Assembly (NCBI GenBank): GCA_029953675.1
Contig: JAMWBK010000002.1
Coordinates: 2,170,001-2,234,000 of the forward strand
DNA from: Rhodosorus marinus
Taxonomy: Eukaryota > Rhodophyta > Stylonematophyceae > Stylonematales > Stylonemataceae
Length of the DNA stretch: 64,000 nucleotides
Reading direction: 5' to 3'
Shown: positions 26,054-37,160 of the stretch, piece by piece
Layout: every line of letters begins with the position of its first letter
Numbering within the stretch: position 1 is the stretch's first letter
Made by a program: the position numbers and the translations under genes
Notes under the pieces: model-generated
What the model saw: the letters and a program-made list of their open reading frames with translations, nothing else
What the model was told of the DNA's origin: nothing
The model's database searches: none

Positions 26054-27543
26054 ATGGGACGACTTCTGAGGAGGCTCGGGCTGATCACTGTGGGATCGCT
26101 GACAGGAGGCAGCGCGTGGTATTACTGGAGGTTCTGTGCAGCATCCAGCGATACCGATGATAGCATATCTCATTATGAGCAAAACGTTTACCGAGCGGTG
26201 CCGTTGAGATTTTTTTCTCGCGCCGTGGGTCAGGCTGCCCAGGTGAGGTCCCACAGCGGCTTTGATTTGCTTTGTGCGTTTGGTTAGCTGAAATCGGATG
26301 TTCTTGCAACTGCACGACGAAAGATCCGAATTCCATCGGTTGTGAGGGAACCATTGTACGGTTCGTTCTGCAAGGCAACAGGCTGCAAGTTGGAAGACGC
26401 TGAGAAAGCAGCCAGCGAATACCGGAACTTTGGTGAATTTTTCTCTCGACGGCTAGAAGAGCATGTCAGGCCTATATCGGACGCAGGTGAGCGCAGCTAG
26501 CATGAGGGTGAAACACCAGGCCTAATGCTGACAGCTATCCAACTTGCGATGAAGGAGTTCTTGTTTCCCCATGTGATGGGCAGATTGTTTCGTGCGGGCG
26601 AGTTGCGGTAGCTGGAACGATTGAGCAGGTGATGAGAATGCGTTGGCGACCGTTGTTTCTGGGTTCTTCTAGGGTGTCCCACTAAGGCGTCCCGAGCAAG
26701 AAGCACAAAACGAGTTGAACTCTATCTGACATGGTAGTTCGTTTGTGAATCATTGGAAAGGTAAAGGGAAGGAGCTTCGGTATCCGTGAGTTTCTTGAAG
26801 CGGACGACGATGAACCGATTGCTATCGGTCCTGTCAACGTTGGTACCAGCACTAAAGGAGACGTTCAGGCGTCAAAATCCTCGCTTTACTACGTGAACAT
26901 ATACCTTGAGCATGGAGCGTACCACTGCTTCCATTCACCTGTTGACTGGCAACTCCGCAAAAGGAGACATGTGTCCGGGAACCTGCTCTCCTTGCGACCC
27001 GTAAGTATAGTCTGAATAAGTCTGTAGACTTTGAATCCCGCTACGCACGGACGCACGCGGTAGCTCATTTTTCAAATCTCGATTGCTGTAGAGTGTGCTG
27101 CGGAGAATGCCAGACGTTGTCAATGAGAACGAGAGAGTCGTGCTGATTGGTAGATGGAGCCATGGACTGTTCGCGATGGTCCCAGTGGGTGCCACCGGAG
27201 TTGGTAGTATCGAGCTCAAATTTGATGATGAATTGGAAACGAATCGCTTCTACAGTTCGAAGGGAGACGTTAAACTGTCCCGCTACGCGAACAAGGATAG
27301 GAAAGTAAGTACGGACTCGAAGGGTAGTCTTAGCGCCTGAAAAGCCGTTGCTTTGTCTATATCAACTGACCACTCGAAACGAAATTGTACATCGAACAGT
27401 TCATTGACTTTACAAGAGGAGAATTTATGGGGCGCTTCAAATTAGGATCATCGGTAGTTCTCATCTTTGAAGCTCCGACGGACCTTGACCTTGGAATATC
27501 AGCAGGCGATAAGCTCTTGCAAGGGCAGCCCATTGGCTCATGA
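26054..27543 (+). CDS. PSD1: Phosphatidylserine decarboxylase, mitochondrial type
   Basis: Exons: 26054..26242, 26288..26486, 26555..26628, 26761..27000, 27092..27304, 27400..27543, in frame throughout; 352 residues. It converts phosphatidylserine to phosphatidylethanolamine with a pyruvoyl group made by self-cleavage. Evidence: [54 protein letters not shown] and the C-terminal [17 protein letters not shown], all in family order. The self-cleavage motif is LGSS where bacterial and most mitochondrial enzymes have LGST; cleavage would fall between Gly and Ser, leaving a short alpha chain. The N-terminus is basic with one hydrophobic segment ([18 protein letters not shown]), fitting import and anchoring in the mitochondrial inner membrane. 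Intron 1 is only 45 bp. Confidence 0.94.
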
Positions 27544-27966
27544 TGACGACCTTGGTGTTTCGCGTTGACATCTAGGTCTCTCGCAACTCACGTGTCTGTT
27601 AGCCAAAACCTCATACTAACAAAGATATATATCAACCAAGCTAGTACGCGGTTAGCCTTGGGTGACGCTCAAGGAACCCACTCATGGACGCGCGGTAACC
27701 GCAACACCCGTAAACACCTCATGCGAACCCTTCTGTGGGCACTGTGCACTTAGTCTGCCAGGGGTGGAGCACGCAATCCGGGCGAGGTATAATTTTCATT
27801 TCTCAACCGTTGATGCCCTACCCAAGATCGAATTCCGCTCCTTTTCGACAAGGTCGTGCCGGTGAGGCTAAATCGACCATTCGTCGAGTACTGGGTGGGA
27901 ACAGCCGTCTCCCAAGCTCATCACTGGGAAGTTCATTTAATTGTTTATTCGCTCGCCTAGATGTGA
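27544..27966. other. Convergent 3' spacer between PSD and the DUF4079-like gene
   Basis: 423 bp holding the two 3' UTRs. Short overlapping ORFs only; nothing recognised. Confidence 0.55.
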
Positions 27967-28506
27967 TCATGTGAAAAGGAGCTGGATCCCGGTCGCGATG
28001 TGAGCCCCAAGAACGAGACACACCGTAATACCAACACCTGTATGCAAGGATCGAAGTTTGCTGATACCGAGGATGGCATTTGCCGAGAGTAGTACAAGAA
28101 GAGCAACGGCTGATTGACTGTGGATGCTTTTCCATATTTCCTTCTGCTGCATCGCGTACGAAAGTGTTCCACCGCCAAACCCAAGAGCGCAGATTCCTAA
28201 AAACGACGCCATCAGAATTTTATGGAGACTTTGTTGTCGTTCGGCGGAGTCTTTGCCTCTTGATTCAAATCCTAGTTTAACGCCAATACCCGCGAGCAGC
28301 GCCACCGATGACGTCATCAGGAGAGGATGCTCAATCCTCACAACTTCCGCTGGAATCCCAATGTACTTGTGCAAGATGGCCAAATCGGCAAAGTACGATT
28401 GAGCAGCGGCCTGGAAGGCCTCCCCGTACAGTCCCATCCTCGCCGAGCATCGCCTTACCCTCCGGACGGAAGACCCAACGGCACCTCCTCCCACAAACGC
28501 ATGCAT
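27967..28506 (-). CDS. DUF4079-like multi-spanning membrane protein (179 aa)
   Basis: Single exon from ATG at 28506. The first 30 residues are Arg/Ser/Gly/Ala-rich and could be a plastid transit peptide. Four hydrophobic segments follow, at roughly residues 58-77, 94-113, 130-146 and 155-177, with histidines placed as in the DUF4079 family of cyanobacteria and plastids: HPLLMTSS, LHKILMASF, IHSQSAV, LHTGVGI and a final GAHIATGIQLL. The regular histidines at helix ends recall cytochrome b561-like haem ligands, but haem binding is inference. Likely location is the thylakoid or plastid envelope. Function of the family is unknown. Confidence 0.6.
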   Translation of the reverse strand: MHAFVGGGAVGSSVRRVRRCSARMGLYGEAFQAAAQSYFADLAILHKYIGIPAEVVRIEHPLLMTSSVALLAGIGVKLGFESRGKDSAERQQSLHKILMASFLGICALGFGGGTLSYAMQQKEIWKSIHSQSAVALLVLLSANAILGISKLRSLHTGVGITVCLVLGAHIATGIQLLFT

Positions 28507-28948
28507 GACTCCTCACTAGAAAACTGATTCCAGCAACACGTCACGGAGACAAGAAAATTACCCCATGCTCATACCTTCATTATCCATCTCTCATTACAAA
28601 AACCCAAGGAATGACTCTCGAACATGCACAATATGTTCGCCCGTCGACTTTTTGCAGATTCTCCCTAAAATTGCCAACCTCCCGTTGACAATTTGGATGT
28701 TGGCGATATGGGTTAACATTCCGAACTGGAAAAGTCACAAAAGAATTCCGAACCACAAACTGCATGCAGCGTTAAAAACTTCGCAACTTGATTTAATACC
28801 GAAATATTCCCATAAAACAATAATAATACAATTGGCCGACTACTATACAAAAACAAAGACCTGGTTTTCCGTTCTAAAAGTTGGGAAGAGTTACTTCCTA
28901 ACTGGTAAGGGATGACAGAATAGTTGTGTCTGCTCATCGCATCAAATA
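28507..28948. other. Spacer upstream of the DUF4079-like gene, downstream of the CAMKL kinase
   Basis: 442 bp, C/A-rich on the plus strand for the first 200 bp as upstream of other minus-strand genes, then AT-rich. A 116-codon plus-strand ORF at 28565 has no recognisable features and is not called. Confidence 0.5.
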
Positions 28949-30337
28949 CTAGGTGATAGCCTGCATTGTGTTCTTCTGGCCTACTGCCGGCTCATGGAAC
29001 GAGTCTCGACGATTATCGATATTCTCACCGGCGTTTCCAGTAAACAGGCCCCCAAATATTTGAACAATTGAGCCGAGAGTATTCTTGCCATCCTCTGCAT
29101 TCTTCTCGTTTCCTTCGCTGCCATGAGAACTCGAGCGATCCTTCCTTTCCGTGCTAGTGGATTTGTCTAAGTTATGGCAAAGGCTCGCGTAGAGAATCTT
29201 AACAACGCTGGATTCTTCCGAGCGCAGTTGCTCCTCAACAGTGGACTCAGTACCCCATCCCATATCCGTCAACCACTGCACCACCTCTGAGTCTGGGTGC
29301 GCAAACACTTCTTGCGCTGCGTGTTTGCACTTCTCCTCAACCTCTTTGTACTTGGGGCGCCCGTTACCCGAAAACCAACTATGATCCCATACTTGCTGCA
29401 TGCTTGGCCTCGCTTCCGGGTATTTCACTACCATCATTCTGATCAGACCGGCACAGTCTTCACTGAGATACTGCATTGGGCAAAACCAAAAAAAATCGGT
29501 TAACTACAATGCTAGCGCTTCGTACGAAGCACTTCTGAGGCGCCTACCATTGGAACGTAAAATCTCCCCTGTCTCACTTTCTCCATCAAGCGTGTGAGGT
29601 TGTCGTCGTCGAAGGGTAGACTTCCCGTTACCAGTACGTACAAAATAACGCCACAGGCCCACATGTCTGCTTGCCGGCCGTTGTACAGTCTACCTTCCAG
29701 AACCTCGGGGGCTACGTAATGCGGTGAACCGCAGCAAGTAGCAAGAAGCGAAGTCGGCTTGATGTTCGAGGACAACCCGAAGTCCGCAAGCACCAGCCTT
29801 CCATCCTTGCTAAGCAGAAGGTTTTCCGGCTTTAAATCACGATGACAAACGTGTCTATCGTGACAGTGCCTCACTGCGGCGACCAGCTGCCGGAAATACT
29901 TGAGCGCCTCCTCCTCGTCCAGCTTCCCATTTTCGACCAGGTGCGTATACATGTCTCCTCCATCCATGTACTCAAGAACGAGCACAATCTTGTTCGGCGT
30001 TGAAATTACCTCGTGGAACTTGATAATATTTGGATGATCGAGCAACCTCATCAACGCCATCTCCCGCTTCAACAAGGTATGCAAGTGAGGTTTTTCCTCC
30101 AGCTTCTCCTTCTTAAAAACTTTCAAGGCAACCTTCTCTCCAGTTTCCGCGTTCCTCCCGGCATAAACTTTGGCTACAAGATGAAGAAACACAACACGAC
30201 CCTGTTAGAAACGACTGCGCCGACAACATAGAAAAGCAAATCCACGCCTCGGTCTTACCTGAAGAACCCTTCCCAAGCAGCTCCTCAACCACATACTTCC
30301 CATACCCCTTCCCAGGGGCCGCGCTCTCGTTGCACAT
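28949..30337 (-). CDS. CAMK-like (CAMKL) Ser/Thr kinase, BRSK/SAD/NIM1-related (408 aa)
   Basis: Exons (minus): 30337..30259, 30173..29548, 29470..28949, in frame. The kinase domain fills residues about 12-275: LLGKGSSAKVYAG, VALKVF, CHRDLKPENLLL, LADFGLSS and CGSPHYVAPEVL. The SPHY..PEV form of the activation segment is typical of the SNF1/AMPK-related CAMKL group. After the domain, DMGWGTE and the helix EEQLRSEESSVVKILYASL parallel the UBA-like segment and the LL..EEN..K.IY motif of BRSK/SAD and fungal NIM1/Gin4 kinases, which act in polarity and cell-cycle control. The last 75 residues are Ser/Lys/Glu-rich and end in a Gly-rich tail. No NAF motif or KA1 domain is visible, so it is not a CIPK. 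Substrate unknown. Confidence 0.9.
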
Positions 30338-32640
30338 CTTTAGGAGAATAAAACCCACAAGATCTGGTAAAGCAAAACCCTCTCCCCAAAGCTCCAACTC
30401 ACCCAAATGAAAAAAAACCCTCAGTCCACTAAAAGCCCTCAACTTTCCTCCGCCTCACCTCCCACAAAATATAATATATATATACTCCCTCCAACCCCTT
30501 CCCCTCCTTCACTATAAAATGTCCACCAACTCAACACATGGTCAGACCACCAGCCTCATCACATACCCAACGTACTCTAGTCCCGCCCGTGACGTGATCC
30601 TATCCTCGCTACCATATATTGCAGTTGAAAAAAAGAACTACAACACAATACAACCCAGAAGCCCCCCCCCCCCCTTTTTCTTCCTCTTCCCTCCATTCAC
30701 TACCTACCCTCTTTCATCCGTTATAAGTTATCCAAAATCTACGATATTTAAAGTTTTTACCTTTAAATTAAATAAAATCCTAAACTATTTTTAAGAATTG
30801 CATTTTCTTCATTTTGTGGAAAGGTCGAAAGAATATCTTTTATAGATGTATATGAAAACTAAAATAGGTAGAATGCCCTGAATTGAGCATTAGGTTTCGC
30901 TTTTTTAAAAATGAGTATATTTTTCAGCTTGTTTTCGAAGAGAGAGGGGGGGGGGGGTGTGGGGCGGGAAGCAAAGACAAAATTAAAATAATAATGATAG
31001 GGGAAAAATTGCAATCATGCAACGTCCAGCGCAATATTAGAAAAGTGACGGGGGCACCAAATAGAGTTCAATCGGAGCGGTATTGGGGGAAAAAAATTAT
31101 TTTGAAGCTTTTTTTGTTGCCTAATCCAACAGTTGTGTGACAGCCTAGCATTCATTTTTGGTGGAAAAAAAATGGGTGGAGGGCGTCGATGAGGGAAGAG
31201 CAGCAATATGAGGCCACGTCTCAGAGTCACAGGTATTTGACCTCCCCTTACAAGACTGAGTATAGGAGCAAGACAAACAATGACCAGTGCATATGAAGAG
31301 GGGGATAAAATTTAGGACTCGGTTTGAATCTCCTACCGGATATTTGAATCTATTTATCAATATTGTCTTTAAGTATGTGCTTGAAAAATTCTCAAGACTT
31401 ATTTTATATCGTTTCGTTTCGATTTACCGATATTCCTGTAAAAAAGACCGCGAACAACTGATTTATTAGTAGGGGTTGCGTCGGAACGATACTCGACTGC
31501 ATCGAAAAACCTTCCCCCCGGGAACAGTTGACAAATCTCCGGCATGATGGTTGACTCACCTTGTTTTCCATTTTGGATAAATTTGTTTCTGGCCACAGAT
31601 TGCGAACAAAAATTGAGAAAATAGGATTTATCTAATCACAATGAGAAGAACCCTAAAAATATAATAAAGAATAAATTTTCAATGGTGGAATCCAATATCC
31701 TCTACCCCCTGAAAACGCGTGCTCCCTATAAGTATCTGGTGACGAGGGGGGCATGGCACAGTGCTCCTTTGTTTTTATTGATCCATACTTTATTCAACTC
31801 TTTCAATAAAATGTGCATTAAAGAGTCCACCATTAGGGTGGGTAGATGCCCAACCCATTTGATATGCTCGTCCAGACACGATTTTTAAAGACACTTGGTC
31901 ATACTGATTGAATCTCTCGGAGGCAACAGACTTTATACCAATAATACGATGACATCTGTCCAATTTGAAAATATCTTGTGAGAACCTGATCAGGATTATG
32001 AATGGAAACGCTCTTTTGTGTTGCGAGATACGAGGGAAACTCATTTCAGCCAATGGGAGGAAGAAATTTCATTATTGATTGAGGTTCTTTGGCATTTGAA
32101 TGGCGTTTTGCGCTCCACATTACTTGCATTTTGGATACCGTTTGCCAGCATGTATATCCAATCATCTCCGAAGACACCTTTTACGCCATCGATTTGATGA
32201 GCTGGGGAAGCCCGCTTTTTGAAGTGCATTTTTGGGTGTTTCTGGAAAAGTGAACAGAAGAGAATGGGAGGGGGCCAGGGGGTGGGAAGGGTCAAGTGTA
32301 GTATCGATGACGGGAAATTTTTTTTGGCTTACGCATGATTATAATATAACCAAACCATATATTTTATGTTGCCTTCCTGTATCTCTGTTCATTTGCTATA
32401 TTTTGACTTGGGGAGGGGTTGCTGCCTGTTTCAGGATCCGGATAGTAAGATGGCAGAACAGGGCAGTCGCTATTAGCTGGTAAAACGTCCTATAGTTCAG
32501 TCTCCTGAATTTGCTTGCGAATTCGGTTCAAAACATTCTGACGGATGTGATATGATTGATATGTGGCATATGAGCTTCCCTCACTTTCGGCTGTGCTCTA
32601 TGTGAGGTTCGAGTGGGGCGCATATGGCAATACACTGGTC
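30338..32640. other. Spacer, left part of an 8-kb host-gene-free interval
   Basis: 30360-30720 is C/A-rich on the plus strand (14-C run near 30662), matching the promoter of the CAMKL kinase. 30930-31250 flips to G-rich (12-G run near 30946), which elsewhere marks plus-strand transcription starts, but no plus-strand gene follows that I can recognise. The rest is AT-rich, with short ORFs only. Confidence 0.45.
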
Positions 32641-32662
32641 TAAATAACGCTTCTCCCTAGCG

Positions 32663-32904
32663 CTGTCGAAGACCGTGTGGTGAGGGTATCCTCAAGACTC
32701 TTGCTGATGAGTTTCCAAAGTGATCAGTGTGGATGTTGTTTAGTCGGTCTGTCGAAGACCGTGTGGTGAGGGTATCCACAAGACTCTTGCTGATGAGTTT
32801 CCAAAGTGATCAGTGTGGATGTAGTTTAGACGGTCGTGTGGTGAGGGTATCCACAAGACTCTTGCTGATGAGTTTCCAAAGTGATCAGTGTGGATGTAGT
32901 TTAG
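32663..32904 (+). repeat. 86-bp tandem repeat, three copies (third shortened)
   Basis: The unit starts ctgtcgaagaccgtgtggtg at 32663 and again at 32749 (period 86). A third copy begins within the unit at 32835 (cgtgtggtgagggtatccac) and lacks about the first 11 bases. Copies differ at only a few positions, so the array is recent. Each unit contains gctgatgagtttccaaagtg and ends near ggatgtagtttag. No coding function is evident, though one frame stays open through the copies. Confidence 0.9.
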
Positions 32905-34780
32905 TCCTTGGCTGTTGTACAAGCGCGAGCGTTCGATTGGCATGTGGCGTGATTTCTTGACGCAATGCCAATCTCGGCCAAAAACCAGCACCAGTATCCT
33001 CGCCTGTCACTCGCCCATGTGCACAGGGTAGTCTCTGGCAGCCTGCTGCAGCGCCCCCCGCAAAGATGACATGTCAAATGCTCAAGCGCAGTCCAAATCT
33101 TTGTCTCCAAATGGTAGAGCGGTCCCCGGAGCATCCCCACACTCAGCCCCGCGGTATGCCAACCAACATACTCAACTCAATCGTCTGCCAGGCAATATAC
33201 TCAACTCGGTCCTCAGAGACGGGTGACTCGAACCTGAAAACTCCCTCCCAAAATATGTACTAAACGACAGTTTGCCCTCTGAAGGATAAAGACTGTGGCG
33301 CGGGAAAAATTGATGTAGTATCGAATCTGCTTCTTGCTACTGGCAGTCTGGGGCAGCTGATGGACCGCTAACCATCGAGCATCCGCTACGGCTTCCTCAT
33401 CAAATTAAGCCAGGCGCTCGCTTGTGTTGTCGTGTTTCAGTCTGTGCCAAGTCATGATCGGTTTAATCGGATTCGAAGGTCTCCGAATGAGGTTCTCTAG
33501 AAGGGGCGTAGAGAGCGTGCCTTCCCGAACTCACTCCACCAATCATCGGCATATCTTGCCATAGTCGATGAGCCAACGGTCCCAGCGTAGGCGAGGGCAC
33601 TACTTCGTTCAGCCACGGACGCCGACAGTGGCACCTAGATTCTTGACATTCCATCCCGCACGACCTTTGTGTCAAGGCAACGACTCATCGCAAACATTCG
33701 ACAACTTCTCGGCGTATCGCGCTCTGTCACCTTGCCCTTCCTGCCGGGCCACGCACGATATCAGCGGGTACCAGCCGCTCCGCGCTGCTCCCGTTCTCCA
33801 CGAATGCGAATCCACCGACACCACGAGCTGGTGGACACTGTACCGCGACTGCTGAGAGACTGGGGTTATGATGACGTTGCTGTGGAACCAGGACCCATGA
33901 AGGGGAAACTGTCTCACCGAGCACCAGATATTCAGGCGGAGCAGCCTCGGACGCACCGTTTCTGCCGTCGTACTCACGAGCCCGTCCCAGACCCAGCACC
34001 TGCGACAAACAGCTAGCCTTACCGCCGCACAGAGCAAAGTCAACAAAATACCCCGTGACCACTGCAGAGCCAGAGGACTTTATCCCGATGGCCGCGAAAC
34101 ACACTGAAGACTTGCAGCACTTACAATACCAGACCTTCGCCGCGATGAACCGCACCTGTGGAGAGGCAAGTCTTGGGTTGCACACTAGGTAGTTGTGAGA
34201 GCGCCAGTAGTCATAACAGTTAGTGTTTACTGAGGATTTAGTAGTCACACACTTGTGACTCCCCTTTTCCCTATCGTAGGACGCCCACCCGGGGTTGTTT
34301 GTTTTCCAGTAAACCATGAGTCAGACTCAAGAAACGTACAGTCGGGAAAGAGCATCAAGACGGGCACTGCAACACTCCTGCAACCAAGCACCCGCAGCAC
34401 TACTTAAGAATCCGCACACCTGTTCGCAACGACAACAGCAGTTCATTCAGAGCCCGTCTACCCTGAGGAGCGGAAAGGGAGACGCTGAAGATGAACTAAT
34501 GCGACGAATCGATGGGCAAGCGCAGACTGCAAAGCCTCAGCGTTGGTAACCTCGGGCGTATACCCGGACTCCTCAGGGTTCCCCATAGTATTCGCTGCGG
34601 CTCCCCTACGGCGGTGCGGGCAGGTGCTAAGCCGCAGGGGAAGAAAGGGAGCGTAAAAAGTTCACATATGCATGTCCGAGTACGACATAATATCCCCTGC
34701 ATAGAAGGGAAACATGGAAGGTCGGATGTACATCCATGTTTTAAGGCAGCGTCCAGGAGTGTAGGAGTAGCAACAGCAAT

Positions 34781-34930
34781 AACCTTGCCCGCAATCTTGA
34801 ACGGTCCAAAATATCGGGGTCTGAATGCCTTCGGGTCGCGCAGAGGCAAGTTCGTCGTTGACAGCAGCACCAACTCGCCAGGAGCAAACTCCTGGTTGTG
34901 CCTACATCAGGCGCACCACGGAGTTGCAGA
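34781..34930 (-). pseudogene. Integrase C-terminal fragment of the gypsy-like element
   Basis: On the minus strand, APGELVLLSTTNLPLRD followed by RPRYFGPFKIAGKV fits the small beta-barrel/GPY region at the C-terminus of Ty3/gypsy integrases. The frame runs on into unrelated sequence, and the upstream zinc-binding and catalytic domains are not attached, so it is a fragment. Confidence 0.7.
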
Positions 34931-35642
34931 AGTATGTTGAAAAAGGTTTGCAAAGGAAGCAAGACATCCTATGGACATCATCGCATCTGCGTCCGCACAG
35001 TTCGTATCCGACCTGTAGCGGGAACATCACGCAGAACCTCCAGGAGATCGTTTCGGCATTCATAAAAACAGTCAACCTGCTGAAGCAACGGAATCGCTGG
35101 CCTAGTCTCTGAGAGGATGGGCCAACACTTTTGAAGTGCCAGTGCGATTTACAAGCGGCAGTGCAAGTTTGGCCCTCCGGGTGCGCTGCTGAATATGTCT
35201 TGTCAGGACGTGACAATACGGGCCCAGCAACGAAGCAAGCACGGTATCGGCGTACAGCTCATTCTTCAACAGATCCCTGATTCAAGTCGAAGATATCTCC
35301 GACTCTGCGGCCACAACCATGAATTAGGGCGTCCACAGCCAAGGCGTGGGTTCCGCATGGTGGGTGACAACGGAATCCCAGGTTTTTTTTGATCACAGAC
35401 CCATGTGAACGAGGTCAGATACCTAGCATTCACGGATGGCGAGGCAGCCGGCAGACCGATGATCACAAGACGTGCAGGATGTGTGTGATGGCGATGAGAC
35501 CAACCGAAACGTGCGCGAGTTCACCTGCGGACCTGACCGCCCGAATTCTTCTTAAATTCAGATTTTTACTCCGTCCACTTTCCCAATTCAGGACGTTTCA
35601 ATTCGGAACATTTTAAAGACACTCTGTGAAACATCATCAGGC

Positions 35643-35906
35643 AAGCCGGAAAGAAAGGAATATACCATACCACGGATTACACATTCGGGCCGGTCCTACC
35701 CGCCCAGAAGCCAGGAGCTAGGAAAAGGGAAATATGCCCACCTGACCTGCCACTACTGCGGGAAGAGGGGACATTCACAGCGCATCTGCTGGAACGACCC
35801 TGCGAACGATTCACGAAATGTGCGCACTTCATTCCCACGACAACCACAGTCACCGCGCTGGAGACGGCGAACTAGTTCTTACGACATTGGACAAGGTTCG
35901 CGGGAT
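35643..35906 (+). pseudogene. Inverted duplicate of the gag zinc-knuckle region
   Basis: Plus-strand sequence nearly identical (roughly 95 percent by eye) to the reverse complement of 36302..36568. It encodes a zinc knuckle (CHYCGKRGHSQRICW) in a frame broken downstream. With the other arm it forms a large inverted repeat around a 395-bp centre. Confidence 0.8.
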
Positions 35907-36110
35907 GTCAAACCCTACTTTTCGCGACTCGGCGGTGACATACCGGTTTATCCCCCTCATTGTTGAATGCTTTGGCTTGATAGATAGTGTAGGTTCTCGC
36001 TGGCTGCGCGGTGTCTTTCGCAACGACCCAGGGCGTCTAGATAGTCTGCTCACGAAGCTTTCTTTGACCCTGTGGCGCTCAAATGCTGCTTTGTTTGTAG
36101 ACGCGCGTCA

Positions 36111-36960
36111 TCAGCGCCTTATATCTCGCTTCTCAGGGTAGTTAGGCTCTGAATAAACGTGATGGATGGAGTACCTTCTGACATCGTCTCTGACCGTGAT
36201 ACTCGTTTCATGAGCCTGCTTGACCTTCAGGGAACGCATCAGTTCCTGCCAAAACAAGCTCATGAAACGAGTATCACGGTCAGAGACGATGTCAGAAGGT
36301 ACTCCCGCGAACCTTATCCAATGTCGTAAGAACAAGTTCGCCGTCTCCAGCGCGGTGACTGTGGTTGGTCGTGGGAATGAAGTGCGCGTATTTCGTGAAT
36401 CGTTCGCAGGGTCGTTCCAGCAGATGCGGTGTGAATGTCCCCTCTTCCCGCAGTAGTGGCAGGTCAGGTGGGCATATTTCCCTTTTCCTAGCTCCTGGCT
36501 TCTGGGCTGGTAGGACCGGCCCGAACGTGTACCCCGTGGTATGGTATTTTCCTTTCTTTCCGGCGTGCGTGGTTCCCGGTCTCGGTTGTCCCGTTTCAGC
36601 CCCTGGCTCGCGATGTCGGCCCCTTCGGTTTTGAGGGCCAGAGCCTGGGCCTCCTCAAATGTTGAAACATCCTGAATATAGAGAAGTTTCTTTATCTCCG
36701 GTTTCAGGCCTTCAACGAACCGGTCGCATTTTTCGGAGTCCGAGAATGCACCTATTTGGATTAGGCACTTGTTAAAATATGCCGAGTAGGCTGCAACCGA
36801 CGTCCGCTGTGCCGCACGCGCTAATTGTTGCATCCGCGGTGTAGAACTGCGTTTTAAGGAGTTTCTCGAAGTCTTCAGAGGTCTCGGGTTTGTGGGAGTC
36901 CGGAATCAATGACCACCAATAGGATGCGACACCGGTCAAATATCCCTCCGCCAAGGTAAT
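36111..36960 (-). pseudogene. Gag fragment fused to integrase fragment (gypsy-like element)
   Basis: Two overlapping minus-strand frames. The first (to 36772) has the gag capsid-like ASYWWSLIPDSHKPETSEDF. The second, a 240-codon frame, continues with EKCDRFVEGLKPEIKKLLY, a CX2CX4HX4C zinc knuckle (CHYCGKRGHSHRIC), then without interruption TTVTALETANLFLRHW and GVPSDIVSDRDTRFMSLFW, which belong to the integrase catalytic core. Protease, reverse transcriptase and RNase H are deleted between them. The end dissolves into inverted-repeat sequence. A 1-bp frame change separates the two gag pieces. Confidence 0.75.
36170..36305. repeat. Hairpin-forming inverted repeat inside the retroelement
   Basis: About 46 bp at 36170-36216 (starting gagtaccttctgacatcgtc) are repeated in inverted orientation at 36259-36305 with essentially no mismatch, separated by about 42 bp. 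The arms are integrase sequence (SDIVSDRDTRF region), so this is a secondary foldback generated inside the element. Confidence 0.85.
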
Positions 36961-37160
36961 TTTGTAATCGTGGTCGTCGTCGGGTAGGCGGGCAAGCTTA
37001 AGTTACGTTCTGAGGTTGTTCAAGAATGTACTGATAGCAGCGCGTCCCTTTTTCCATCGTATGCCCATGGTTGAGGGCCTGTATCTTCATTAGAGATGTC
37101 ATTCTTCTCCTTCCTCAGGAACAATTCTCTGCGATGAGACCAATTTGTAACGTTGGTCTT

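Larger units (their letters stand above)
33300..37160 (-). mobile_element. Rearranged remnant of a Ty3/gypsy-type LTR retrotransposon
   Basis: Protein traces on the minus strand: a gag segment (LTGVASYWWSLIPDSHK, 36.8-36.95 kb), a zinc knuckle, integrase core fragments and, at 34.78-34.93 kb, a C-terminal integrase/GPY-like segment (APGELVLLSTTNLPLRD then PRYFGPFKIAGKV). No complete protease or reverse transcriptase was found. Frames are broken and a second zinc-knuckle copy lies on the opposite strand. Boundaries are approximate: I could not define two LTRs. A possible primer-binding-like junction with LTR end gttaca lies near 37130-37149 (minus). The element is dead or non-autonomous. Confidence 0.75.

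Noticed and set aside
31310-31335. Second T-loop-like string (ggtttgaatctcc)
   Set aside because: No cloverleaf can be drawn; chance similarity.
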